Shown piece by piece: positions 1-6,817 of a stretch of DNA of 15,035 nt (position 1 is its first letter; each line of letters starts with the position of its first letter). The position numbers were made by a program, and so were the translations under genes. The DNA is from Oscillospiraceae bacterium. GTDB taxonomy: Bacteria > Bacillota > Clostridia > Oscillospirales > Ruminococcaceae. The notes below the pieces were generated by a model. The model searched no databases, was not told the DNA's origin, and saw only the letters and a list, made by a program, of their open reading frames with translations. The DNA lies in NCBI GenBank assembly GCA_019413245.1, contig DXNX01000055.1:1-15035 (forward strand), in the 5' to 3' direction.

Positions 1-1
1 G

Positions 2-202
2 CCCTTTGCTTTTGTGGGGGCTAATGTAAGCACCGGTGCCGGATGCCTGCTCAACGCCGGAAGCATTGTGGACCATGACGCACACCTGGGGGCCGCCGTC
101 CATGTAGCACCCGGCGGTATTGTGAAAGCCGGGGCCGAAGTGCCGGATTTCACCAAGGTGGATTCCGGGGAAATTGTCCGTTCTCCCTGGGAAAAGGCCT
201 GA
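2..202 (+). CDS. NeuD-like hexapeptide-repeat acyltransferase, C-terminal fragment
   Basis: The reading frame is open from the left edge, so the start lies outside the window; about 66 residues remain. The fragment shows left-handed beta-helix hexapeptide periodicity (G-A-N-V-S-T-G-A-G, then N-A-G-S-I-V-D-H-D, then H-V-A-P-G-G). The I-V-D-H-D element, with its histidine, is typical of the sugar O-/N-acetyltransferases of the NeuD/PglD type, where it lies near the CoA-dependent active site. The short tail (V-K-A-G-A-E-V, then a charged end) fits the last coil and C-terminus of such proteins. Members acetylate nucleotide sugars or glycans in the cytoplasm, but the acceptor cannot be read from this fragment. 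A serine acetyltransferase or another hexapeptide enzyme is possible. A good terminator follows 27 bases after the stop, so this ends its transcription unit. Confidence 0.72.
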   Translation, partial: PFAFVGANVSTGAGCLLNAGSIVDHDAHLGAAVHVAPGGIVKAGAEVPDFTKVDSGEIVRSPWEKA

Positions 203-228
203 CCGGTCATCTTTATAATATGGAAATG

Positions 229-266
229 CGCCTGACGGGAAATGTCCCGCCGGGCGATATTTTTTT
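229..266 (+). terminator. Intrinsic terminator of the upstream acyltransferase unit
   Basis: The arms CGCCTGACGGGA (229-240) and TCCCGCCGGGCG (245-256) pair over 12 positions with one A/C mismatch and one G-U pair, around a four-base AATG loop. The run of seven T residues (260-266) starts four bases after the stem. Stem, tight loop and T-tract are all present. It separates the acyltransferase from the PadR operon promoter at 278. Confidence 0.85.
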
Positions 267-277
267 GTTGGAACCGA

Positions 278-306
278 TTGACAATACCACTACCTTGCAT
301 TACAAT
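278..306 (+). promoter_or_regulatory. Sigma-A promoter of the padR operon
   Basis: A consensus -35 TTGACA (278-283) and a -10 TACAAT (301-306) are separated by exactly 17 bases. The transcription start is expected near 313. The spacer and -10 overlap one operator half-site cluster, and a second operator begins just downstream of the expected start. This arrangement suits repression by the product of the first gene. Confidence 0.85.
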
Positions 307-341
307 ATAGTCAGAAGGAACCTTGCAATGCAAGGTAGTGG
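287..341 (+). promoter_or_regulatory. Double PadR-type operator with perfect 15-base inverted repeat
   Basis: CCACTACCTTGCATT (287-301) is repeated exactly as its reverse complement AATGCAAGGTAGTGG (327-341). Each arm belongs to a local palindrome. The downstream site (318-338) is nearly symmetric, with perfect 7-base arms CCTTGCA/TGCAAGG around a single A at 328. The upstream site (290-310) has one good half (CTACCTTGCA) and one degenerate half (TACAATATAG, 7 of 10 positions symmetric) because it carries the -10 box. The two site centres (300 and 328) are 28 bases apart. The positions, covering the spacer/-10 and the region just after the transcription start, suggest that a PadR dimer on each site blocks RNA polymerase. 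Binding by the neighbouring PadR is inferred. Confidence 0.78.
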
Positions 342-355
342 AAGGAGGATGCACC

Positions 356-676
356 ATGTTTGAACGTTCACAGCTGAACAAGGGAACACTGGAAGGCTGC
401 ATCCTCAAAATCATATCCCGGGAAGCTTCCTACGGGTATGCAATTGCCGCGGCACTACGGCAGGCAGGCTTTGCCGATGTGAACGAAGGCACCCTGTATC
501 CGCTGCTCTTGCGCCTGGAACGCAAAGGACTGCTGAAAGCGGAATACAGGGCATCTCCCAGTGGGCCCAGCCGCAAGTATTACAGTCTGACGCAGGATGG
601 AATCTGTTATCTGACGGAATTTGAGCAGGCATGGCATCTGACTGCTGCGGCGGTAGAGGCCATCCTGCAGGATTGA
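356..676 (+). CDS. PadR-family transcriptional repressor (short form)
   Basis: This 106-residue protein is a winged-helix regulator of the short PadR subfamily. The wHTH spans about residues 9-80. The signature recognition helix E-G-T-L-Y-P-L-L-L-R-L-E-R-K-G-L lies at 44-59 and the wing G-P-S-R-K-Y-Y-S-L-T at 70-79, followed by a C-terminal dimerisation helix. The ATG at 356 is chosen because GGAAGGAGG (340-348) lies seven bases upstream. A TTG at 323 extends the frame but falls inside the operator and has no ribosome binding site. PadR proteins act as dimeric cytoplasmic repressors, often relieved by a ligand or envelope stress. The doubled operator in its own promoter implies autoregulation. 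The next two genes follow at 31 and 15 bases, so the three probably form one operon. No ligand can be inferred. Confidence 0.93.
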   Translation: MFERSQLNKGTLEGCILKIISREASYGYAIAAALRQAGFADVNEGTLYPLLLRLERKGLLKAEYRASPSGPSRKYYSLTQDGICYLTEFEQAWHLTAAAVEAILQD

Positions 677-707
677 ACAGTCTTTATTGGGAGAGGGTGT
701 GACCATC

Positions 708-1406
708 ATGCTGAAAAATCTGGTGCAAAACGAATATACGGAACTGTACAAGGAAAACAAGCTGCGAGGATCGACCCTGAGCAAGCGGAATCAGGATATC
801 CTGCGGCAGGTATATGACCGTATGTCGGCATACACCTGGAACTGCTATGAGGTTGAGCTGGTGCGGAAAGACCTTATCGGGATGGCGGCCCAGGCGGAGG
901 CCCGGGGAAGTGATCTGGAGCAGGTCATGGGAGGCAACCCCGACGAATACTGCCGCCAGATCGTGGACGGTATTGATCGGGGAAGTCCGCTGGATTATGT
1001 CTCTACATGGTATCCTACGGCGTACATGATATTGGTCATTTTTAATGTAATCATGCTTGTCGTAAACCGCGGAAACGCCCACTTGAACTTGCTTCAGTCG
1101 CTGGCCTCTCCGGTCCTGTTTTTGTTTTGGCTGTGCCTTTGTGCCTGGATGCATCGCATCGGTCACAAGCTGAGCCTGCGCTTTGGTACATGGGTGGAAT
1201 TGGGATGGAATCTGTTTTTTATAGCGGTGTTTGTCTGTCTGTGTGTTGCCTTCAGTAAGGTAGTGGTGGTTTATCCTATTGAGGGACCTCTTTGGCTGGC
1301 GATCCTGTACCAGCTGGCCTGGGCCATAGGAAGCCAGTGCTGGCAAAACTTCCGTTATAACCGGTATGCCAGCAATCATCCCTGGCGGGAACAGACACAA
1401 CATTAA
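708..1406 (+). CDS. Four-helix membrane protein with HAAS/DUF1048-like N-terminal domain, paralogue 1
   Basis: The 232-residue product has a soluble helical N-terminal domain (about 1-100). That domain contains Y-E-V-E-L-V-R-K-D-L-I-G-M-A-A (47-61), an R-G..L element, and I-D-R-G-S-P-L-D-Y (89-97). Four probable membrane helices follow, near 103-119, 129-148, 163-183 and 193-213, and a short cytoplasmic tail ends in N-H-P-W-R-E (223-228). The N-terminal pattern resembles the helical domain of DUF1048/HAAS-type proteins, which are commonly encoded directly after padR genes in Firmicutes; this assignment is by pattern only. The ATG at 708 follows GAGAGGG (691-697); an in-frame GTG at 699 is too close to that site. 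It is a clear paralogue of the next gene. The function is unknown. A role as membrane partner or sensor influencing the PadR regulator is inferred from context alone. Confidence 0.85.
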   Translation: MLKNLVQNEYTELYKENKLRGSTLSKRNQDILRQVYDRMSAYTWNCYEVELVRKDLIGMAAQAEARGSDLEQVMGGNPDEYCRQIVDGIDRGSPLDYVSTWYPTAYMILVIFNVIMLVVNRGNAHLNLLQSLASPVLFLFWLCLCAWMHRIGHKLSLRFGTWVELGWNLFFIAVFVCLCVAFSKVVVVYPIEGPLWLAILYQLAWAIGSQCWQNFRYNRYASNHPWREQTQH

Positions 1407-1421
1407 AAGGGGTATACATAT

Positions 1422-2111
1422 ATGGTATTCAGTGAATATCACGCCCTGTGGCTGCAGAACCGGAAGGACCGGGCTGCTCTGAACGATCTTGATAAAAATT
1501 CGGTGGACCGGGCCAGGACCTGGCTGCAGCAGGTGAGCATGAACGCTTACGAGGTGGAACTGGTCCTGCGGGACCTGATCCTCATGGCGGCCGAAGCCGA
1601 CCGCCGGGGCGAAACGCTGCGTTCTACGCTGGGGGATGAAGATGCCTTTTACCGCAATCTGGCCAATTCCATCGACCGGGGGAATGTGCTGGATTACCTG
1701 ACCGGGTATTTTGCCATGATCCTCACCGGTGTGGGGGTTGTGTACGGCGTACTGATGAGCCTTTTTGGGGTGAGTCGGCCTGACGCTGCCGGGTGGTTGA
1801 TCCTGTCCCTGGTCCTGTACACAACCCTCGGTACTTTGGGTATGCTTCTGAAACGGCAGTTCAAGCCGCCGCTGGATAAAAACAACCTGCCGGCTAAGAT
1901 ACTGCTGATTGCGCTGTCGATGGTGATTTTGGGGCTGGCTATTACCATGCCTTTCTGGATGCTCCGACTTCCGCTGGAAGCGTTCCCGATGCATCCCGCC
2001 ACCGTCTGCCTGCTGTTGACTGCTATTGGCCTGCTCCTCATGTTGCTGCGGGTGATCCGCTACAACTCCATGGCCGCCAGACATCCCTGGCGGGAAAAGC
2101 GCAATTCTTGA
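1422..2111 (+). CDS. Four-helix membrane protein with HAAS/DUF1048-like N-terminal domain, paralogue 2
   Basis: This 229-residue protein matches the preceding gene in architecture. The N-terminal helical domain has Y-E-V-E-L-V-L-R-D-L-I-L-M-A-A (43-57), R-R-G-E-T-L (61-66) and I-D-R-G-N-V-L-D-Y (84-92). Four probable membrane helices lie near 96-115, 122-143, 158-179 and 190-210, and the tail ends in R-H-P-W-R-E (220-225). The membrane regions of the two paralogues have diverged strongly while both cytoplasmic ends are kept, which suggests that the ends contact a common partner or each other. AAAAGGGG (1405-1412) precedes the ATG at 1422. It lies 15 bases after paralogue 1 and is the last gene before the bidirectional terminator. 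Function is unknown. A heteromeric complex of the two paralogues is a reasonable but untested idea. Confidence 0.85.
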   Translation: MVFSEYHALWLQNRKDRAALNDLDKNSVDRARTWLQQVSMNAYEVELVLRDLILMAAEADRRGETLRSTLGDEDAFYRNLANSIDRGNVLDYLTGYFAMILTGVGVVYGVLMSLFGVSRPDAAGWLILSLVLYTTLGTLGMLLKRQFKPPLDKNNLPAKILLIALSMVILGLAITMPFWMLRLPLEAFPMHPATVCLLLTAIGLLLMLLRVIRYNSMAARHPWREKRNS

Positions 2112-2124
2112 TCTGCCATTCACT

Positions 2125-2191
2125 TTTCATCATAAAAGCATCGCCCCCGCCGCATGGTTCTGCGGCGGGGGCATTGCGTTTTATGATGAAA
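2125..2191. terminator. Nested inverted repeat, bidirectional terminator between convergent operons
   Basis: A perfect 12-base-pair GC core, GCCCCCGCCGCA (2143-2154) and TGCGGCGGGGGC (2161-2172), encloses a six-base loop. It is flanked by a second perfect 13-base repeat, TTTCATCATAAAA (2125-2137) and TTTTATGATGAAA (2179-2191). The outer AT-rich arms supply a T-rich stretch after the core on either strand. It lies between the ends of the padR operon (+, stop at 2111) and leuB (-, stop at 2209), so it can stop transcription from both sides. Confidence 0.88.
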
Positions 2192-2208
2192 TTGAGGTAG
2201 GAAATGTC

Positions 2209-3279
2209 TCAGATGTGGGCCAGGATGGCATCACCCATGGCGGTGCAGCCGATCCTGGTGCAGCCTTCCTGCATGATGTCGGCGGTGCGCAGCCCTTCGT
2301 CCAGCACGGCGGATACGGCTGCTTCGATCTCGTCGGCTTCTGCTGCCATACCGAAGCTGTACCGCAGCATCATGGCGGCGGACAGAATGCAGGCGATGGG
2401 GTTGACCACGTCCTGCCCGGCAATGTCGGGGGCGGAACCGTGGATGGGCTCATACAGGCCGTTGGTGCCTTCGCCCAGGCTGGAGGAGGGGACCATGCCG
2501 ATGCTGCCGGTGATCTCGCTGGCTTCATCGGACAGAATGTCGCCGAACATGTTCTCGGTCACGATGACATCAAACTGGGCCGGATTCTTGCAGATCTGCA
2601 TGGCGGCATTGTCCACGAACATCTCGCCGTACTCCACCTCCGGATACTCGGCGGACAGACGGTGCATCACGGCACGCCACAGACGGCTGGTGTCCAGCAC
2701 GTTGGCCTTGTCCACACAGGTCAGCTTCTTGCGGCGCTTCATGGCCGTTTCAAAGCCGATGCGGCCGATCCGCTCGATCTCGTGCTCGGAATAGGGCATA
2801 GTGTCCACGGCAATCTTCTCGCCATTTTCTTCAAAGGTCTTGTGCTCCCCAAAGTACACGCCACCGATGAGTTCCCGCACCACAATGAAGTCGATGCCTT
2901 TGTCCACAATCTCCTGTTTCAGCGGGCTGGCGTCGGAAAGCTGGGGCCAGATCTTGGCCGGACGGCTGTTGGAGTACAGCCCCATCCCGGCGCGCAGCCG
3001 GAGCAGGCCTTTTTCCGGGCGCTTGTCCCCGGGCATGCCCTCCCATTTGGGGCCGCCGATGGCGCCCAGCAGCACACTGTCCGCAGCCAGGCACTTGTCC
3101 AGCTCGGACTGGGGCAGGGGATCACCGAACTTGTCGATGGCCTCGCCGCCCATGTAGGCGCGGGTGTAGGTGAAGGTGTGGCCGTGCTTGGCGGCAATTT
3201 TGTCCAGCACCCGCACTGCCTGGGTGACGATCTCGGGACTGGAGCAGTCGCCGTAGATGAGCGCAATGTTTTTCTGCAT
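2209..3279 (-). CDS. leuB: 3-isopropylmalate dehydrogenase
   Basis: LeuB oxidises and decarboxylates (2R,3S)-3-isopropylmalate to 2-ketoisocaproate with NAD+ and a divalent metal, in the cytoplasm. The 356-residue length is normal. Family landmarks are the R-P-E-K-G-L-L stretch near 88-94, the V-R-E-L-I-G-G-V-Y-F-G substrate element, V-D-K-A-N-V-L, the metal-binding V-D-N-A-A-M-Q and D-I-L-S-D-E-A-S, and the NAD-binding end (H-G-S-A-P-D-I-A-G). One oddity is that the usual N-terminal G-D-G-I-G-P-E is G-D-C-S-S-P-E at 10-16. The ATG at 3279 is one base after the leuD stop, with GGGAGGG inside the end of leuD as ribosome binding site, so translation is probably coupled. It is the last gene of the operon. 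Confidence 0.96.
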   Translation of the reverse strand: MQKNIALIYGDCSSPEIVTQAVRVLDKIAAKHGHTFTYTRAYMGGEAIDKFGDPLPQSELDKCLAADSVLLGAIGGPKWEGMPGDKRPEKGLLRLRAGMGLYSNSRPAKIWPQLSDASPLKQEIVDKGIDFIVVRELIGGVYFGEHKTFEENGEKIAVDTMPYSEHEIERIGRIGFETAMKRRKKLTCVDKANVLDTSRLWRAVMHRLSAEYPEVEYGEMFVDNAAMQICKNPAQFDVIVTENMFGDILSDEASEITGSIGMVPSSSLGEGTNGLYEPIHGSAPDIAGQDVVNPIACILSAAMMLRYSFGMAAEADEIEAAVSAVLDEGLRTADIMQEGCTRIGCTAMGDAILAHI

Positions 3280-3280
3280 C

Positions 3281-3769
3281 TTATTTGCCCTCCCGGATGC
3301 TGGCCATCAGGCCGCCTTTTTGAATGATGTTCTGGATGAAGGGCGGGAACGGTTCCGCCTGGAAGGTGGCACCGGTGGTCACATCGGTGATGACGCCGGT
3401 ATCAAAGTCGATGGCCACGGTGTCGCCGTCAGCGATGGCCTCGCTGGCAGCAGGGCATTCCAGAATGGGCAGCCCAATGTTTATGGCGTTGCGGTAGAAG
3501 ATGCGGGCAAAGCTCTTGGCAATGACGCAGTCGATCCCGGCAGACTTGATGGCCAGGGGCGCATGCTCCCGGGAGGAGCCGCAGCCAAAGTTCTCGCCGC
3601 CCACCATGATATCGCCCTGCTTTACCTTGGTGACAAAGCTCTTGTCGATGTCCTCCATGCAGTGGCTGGCCAGTTCTTTGGCGTCCTGGGTGTTCAGGTA
3701 ACGGGCGGGGATGATGACATCGGTATCGATGTTGTCCCCGTATTTGTAAACAGTACCCTGTGCTTTCAT
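3281..3769 (-). CDS. leuD: 3-isopropylmalate dehydratase, small subunit
   Basis: LeuD pairs with LeuC as isopropylmalate isomerase, interconverting 2- and 3-isopropylmalate. The 162-residue protein is the short type seen in clostridia and archaea. It has G-D-N-I-D-T-D (11-17), the swivel-domain substrate loop F-G-C-G-S-S-R-E-H-A-P (61-71) and F-A-R-I-F-Y-R-N-A (87-95). The ATG at 3769 is preferred because GGGAGG lies seven bases upstream of it. An in-frame TTG at 3775 would add two residues but overlaps the leuC stop and sits directly against that site. The gap to leuC is two bases, consistent with coupled translation of the two subunits. Confidence 0.96.
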   Translation of the reverse strand: MKAQGTVYKYGDNIDTDVIIPARYLNTQDAKELASHCMEDIDKSFVTKVKQGDIMVGGENFGCGSSREHAPLAIKSAGIDCVIAKSFARIFYRNAINIGLPILECPAASEAIADGDTVAIDFDTGVITDVTTGATFQAEPFPPFIQNIIQKGGLMASIREGK

Positions 3770-3771
3770 CT

Positions 3772-5031
3772 TCAAACCTCCCTCGGGTCGGTGATGTGTC
3801 CGGTCAGTGCGCTGGCAGCGGCGGTGGCGGGGCTGGCCAGATAGACTTCGGAGTCCACATGACCCATACGTCCCACAAAGTTGCGGTTGGTGGTAGAAAC
3901 ACAGCGCTCACCCTCCGCCAGAATGCCCATATATCCGCCCAGGCAGGGGCCGCAGGTGGGGGTGGAAACGATGCACCCGGCATCGATGAAATCGGTGGTG
4001 TAGCCGCGCAGGATGCACTCTTTGTAGACAGCCATGGTGGCGGGGATGATGATGACCCGCACGCCCTTGGCCACATGGTGGCCTTTCAGGATCTTCCAGG
4101 CAGCTTCCATATCCTCCAGACGACCGTTGGTGCAGGAGCCGATGACTACCTGATCAATGGCAATGTCCTTGCCTTCGCTGGCGGGATGAGTGTTTTCCGG
4201 CAGGTGGGGATACGCGACGGTGGGCACCAGAGTGTCCAGGTCGATCTCCACCGTGCGCTCGTACTCGGCATCCGGGTCGGCCTCGTATTTCACCCAGGGA
4301 CGCTGGCTGCGGCCTTTGAGGTAGGCTTCGCAGGTTTCATCCACCGGGAAGATGCCGTTTTTGGCACCGGCCTCAATGGCCATGTTGCAGATGCACAGGC
4401 GGTCCTCCATGGTCAGGCTCTTGACGCCGTCGCCCACAAACTCCAGGCTCTTGTACAGGGCACCGGAAACACCGATGGTGCCGATGAGGTGCAGAATCAC
4501 GTCCTTGCCGGAAACCGGGGCTTTCAGGGCACCTTTCAGCACCACCTTGATGGCAGCGGGAACCTTGAACCAGGCCATGCCGGTGGCCATACCGGCGGCC
4601 ATATCGGTGGAGCCCACACCGGTGGAGAAAGCACCCACCGCACCATAGGTGCAGGTGTGGCTGTCCGCACCGATGATGCAGTCGCCGGCGGTCACGATGC
4701 CCTTTTCGGGCAGCAGGGCGTGTTCAATGCCCATAGTGCCCACATCATAGAAGTTCAGAATATCGTATTTATTGGCGAACTCCCGGCATTTCTTGGACTG
4801 CTGGGCGCTCTTGATGTCCTTGTTGGGAACAAAGTGGTCCAGCACGATATTGACGCGGGTCTTGTCGAACACTGAGTTGAATCCGGCCTTCTCGAATTCG
4901 TTGATGGCTACCGGGGTGGTGATGTCGTTGCCCAGCACAATGTCCAGTTTGGCGTTGATGAGCTGTCCGGCCTTGACCGAATCGGCTCCGCAGTGGGCGG
5001 CCAGAATCTTCTGGGTCATGGTCATTCCCAT
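3772..5031 (-). CDS. leuC: 3-isopropylmalate dehydratase, large subunit
   Basis: This is the aconitase-superfamily subunit that carries the [4Fe-4S] cluster of isopropylmalate isomerase. The three cluster cysteines are visible: Cys300 in V-I-G-S-C-T-N-G, and Cys360 and Cys363 in T-P-T-C-G-P-C-L-G-G. A-D-S-H-T-C-T-Y-G (122-130) and the C-terminal N-R-N-F-V-G-R-M-G-H (382-391) are also typical. At 419 residues it is the compact archaeal/clostridial form rather than the longer enterobacterial form, which matches the short leuD. The ATG at 5031 has GGAGG eight bases upstream; in-frame ATGs two and four codons later are further away. It begins 30 bases after the leuA stop. Confidence 0.96.
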   Translation of the reverse strand: MGMTMTQKILAAHCGADSVKAGQLINAKLDIVLGNDITTPVAINEFEKAGFNSVFDKTRVNIVLDHFVPNKDIKSAQQSKKCREFANKYDILNFYDVGTMGIEHALLPEKGIVTAGDCIIGADSHTCTYGAVGAFSTGVGSTDMAAGMATGMAWFKVPAAIKVVLKGALKAPVSGKDVILHLIGTIGVSGALYKSLEFVGDGVKSLTMEDRLCICNMAIEAGAKNGIFPVDETCEAYLKGRSQRPWVKYEADPDAEYERTVEIDLDTLVPTVAYPHLPENTHPASEGKDIAIDQVVIGSCTNGRLEDMEAAWKILKGHHVAKGVRVIIIPATMAVYKECILRGYTTDFIDAGCIVSTPTCGPCLGGYMGILAEGERCVSTTNRNFVGRMGHVDSEVYLASPATAAASALTGHITDPREV

Positions 5032-5061
5032 GGCAAAAACCTCCGTTCCTCTATGTCAGGT

Positions 5062-6729
5062 TTACTTGTTGTTGATGGCACTGACCAGTGCGCGGATACC
5101 GGCCACAATGATGTCGGTGTGGGTACCGCAGCCCCAGGTTTCGTCGCCGCTGGCCCATTTCAGGCCAACATAGCTGCAGGCGCGGCTGTTGGTATCGGAA
5201 TCCAGGGCGTGTTCGCTGTAATGCACCAGGGTGAAGTGCAGTCCGGTCTCCTGCTCGATGGCGGTGGCCACCGCGTCCAGACGGCCGTTGCCGGTGGCGC
5301 AGCAAGTCTTGATATCGCCGTTGCAGGACAGGGTCACATCGGCGGTGATGGTGTTGTCCGGATTCTGGGTGAAGTGCGCTTCGGTGACATTCAGCGGGGA
5401 AGTGTGGTTGAGATAAGCATGCTCGAAAACGTACAGCACTTCTTTCACGCTGAGTTCGCGGTGTTCGTGGTCGGAAACATCCTTGACCCGATAGCCCAGG
5501 TCCTCCCGCATGCGCGCCGGGGGATTGTAGCCGTAATTCTGCTGCAGCAGGAACCCGATGCCACCCTTGCCGCTCTGGCTGTTGATGCGGATGACGTCGG
5601 CATCGTAGGTGCGGCCGATGTCGTGGGGATCGATAGGAATATAGGGGCAGGTCCATTCGTGGAGGTTATGCTCCTTGCGCCAGTTCATGCCCTTGGCGAT
5701 GGCGTCCTGATGGCTGCCGCTGAACGCCGCAAAGACCAGACTGCCGGCATACGGCGTGCGCTCGTAGACATGCATCCGGGTGACCCGCTCGTACACTTCG
5801 CAGATGCCGGGCATATCGGAGAAATCCAGGTGGGGGTCCACACCGTGGCTGTACATGTTCATGGCCAGGGTGATGGCATCCACGTTGCCGGTACGCTCGC
5901 CGTTGCCGAACAGGCAGCACTCGATGCGCTGGGCACCGGCCAGCACGGCCAGTTCCGCGTCCGCCACGCCGCAGCCGCGGTCATTGTGGGGGTGGGTGGA
6001 AAGAATGACGCTGTCCCGGTACTTCAGATGCTTGGAGCACCATTCGATCTGGTTGGCGTACACATGGGGCATGCTCATTTCCACCGTGACCGGCAGATTG
6101 ATGATCATGGGACGGTCAGGCGTGGGCTGCATCACATCCAGAACAGCGTTGCACACTTCCACAGCGTATTCCGGCTCGGTACCGGTGAAGCTCTCGGGGC
6201 TGTACTCGAACAGGAAATTGCCTTCGTACTCTTCGCTCAGCTGCTTGACCAGTTTGGCGCCTTCCACGGCAATCTGTTTGATCTCTTCTTTGCTCTTGCG
6301 GAAAACCTGTTCCCGCTGGGCCACGCTGGTGGAGTTGTAGAAGTGGATGATGGCACGGGGCGCACCCTTGACGGCCTCGAAGGTGCGGCGGATGATGTGG
6401 TCGCGGCACTGGGTCAGCACCTGTACGGTCACATCTTCGGGGATGCGGTTTTCGTCGATGAGCTTGCGCAGGAAGGTATATTCCGTTTCGCTGGCGGCAG
6501 GGAAGCCAACCTCGATTTCCTTGAACCCGATCTTGAGCAGCATATTGTAAAATTCCAGCTTCTCTTCCAGGCTCATGGGAACGATCAGGCTCTGGTTGCC
6601 GTCACGCAGGTCCACGCTGCACCAGGCAGGCGCTTTTTCAATGTGGTCTTTCTGAGGCCACTCATATACATGGCCCGGTTCTACCGGCGGGGGATAATAG
6701 CCTACATGATACTTGGTTGCGTCCATCAT
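5062..6729 (-). CDS. leuA: 2-isopropylmalate synthase (leuA2 type)
   Basis: This enzyme condenses acetyl-CoA with 2-ketoisovalerate, the committed step of leucine synthesis. At 555 residues, with a N-terminal Y-P-P-P-V-E-P extension, it resembles the actinobacterial-type LeuA2 enzymes. The TIM-barrel catalytic domain holds D-L-R-D-G-N-Q (40-46), the metal-binding H-P-H-N-D-R-G-C-G (246-254) and N-G-E-R-T-G-N-V (276-283). About 430-555 is the C-terminal regulatory domain that normally binds leucine for feedback inhibition. AAGGAGG lies nine bases upstream of the ATG at 6729; the second ATG (6726) is also possible and changes only one residue. It is the first gene of the operon, placed directly after a T-box leader, so it is controlled both by transcription attenuation and probably by leucine feedback. 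Confidence 0.96.
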   Translation of the reverse strand: MMDATKYHVGYYPPPVEPGHVYEWPQKDHIEKAPAWCSVDLRDGNQSLIVPMSLEEKLEFYNMLLKIGFKEIEVGFPAASETEYTFLRKLIDENRIPEDVTVQVLTQCRDHIIRRTFEAVKGAPRAIIHFYNSTSVAQREQVFRKSKEEIKQIAVEGAKLVKQLSEEYEGNFLFEYSPESFTGTEPEYAVEVCNAVLDVMQPTPDRPMIINLPVTVEMSMPHVYANQIEWCSKHLKYRDSVILSTHPHNDRGCGVADAELAVLAGAQRIECCLFGNGERTGNVDAITLAMNMYSHGVDPHLDFSDMPGICEVYERVTRMHVYERTPYAGSLVFAAFSGSHQDAIAKGMNWRKEHNLHEWTCPYIPIDPHDIGRTYDADVIRINSQSGKGGIGFLLQQNYGYNPPARMREDLGYRVKDVSDHEHRELSVKEVLYVFEHAYLNHTSPLNVTEAHFTQNPDNTITADVTLSCNGDIKTCCATGNGRLDAVATAIEQETGLHFTLVHYSEHALDSDTNSRACSYVGLKWASGDETWGCGTHTDIIVAGIRALVSAINNK

Positions 6730-6774
6730 AATTGTTTGCCTCCTTCAGGGTGTGGGTGCCTTTGAAAGACAAAT

Positions 6775-6817
6775 AAAAAAACCGTCCCTCAAAGGCTTTT
6801 CTGCCTTTGAGAGACGG
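6775..6817 (-). terminator. Regulatory terminator of the leu T-box
   Basis: On the minus strand, CCGTCTCTCAAAGGC (6803-6817) pairs with GCCTTTGAGGGACGG (6782-6796) over 15 positions, including one U-G pair, around a six-base loop. Seven T residues (6775-6781 on the complement) follow directly. It lies 20 bases downstream of the T-box sequence, as expected for a structure in competition with the antiterminator. Confidence 0.92.

Noticed and set aside
323..355. Longer PadR starting from TTG at 323
   Set aside because: The start lies within the operator and has no ribosome binding site, while ATG at 356 has GGAAGGAGG at ideal distance and matches usual PadR N-termini.
684..2123. 479-codon open frame on the minus strand across both membrane-protein genes
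   Set aside because: The plus-strand genes are paralogues of each other with ribosome binding sites and membrane helices. The minus frame gives a Gln/His/Pro-rich product without family features, as expected for an antisense shadow.
2215..3327. Plus-strand frame of 370 codons opposite leuB, and similar frames opposite leuC, capF and capG
   Set aside because: They mirror highly conserved genes, are His/Gly/Val-rich, and have no independent support.
4993..6765. 590-codon open frame on the plus strand opposite leuA
   Set aside because: leuA is unmistakable on the other strand. The product is a His/Gly/Val-rich shadow created by codon bias at third positions.
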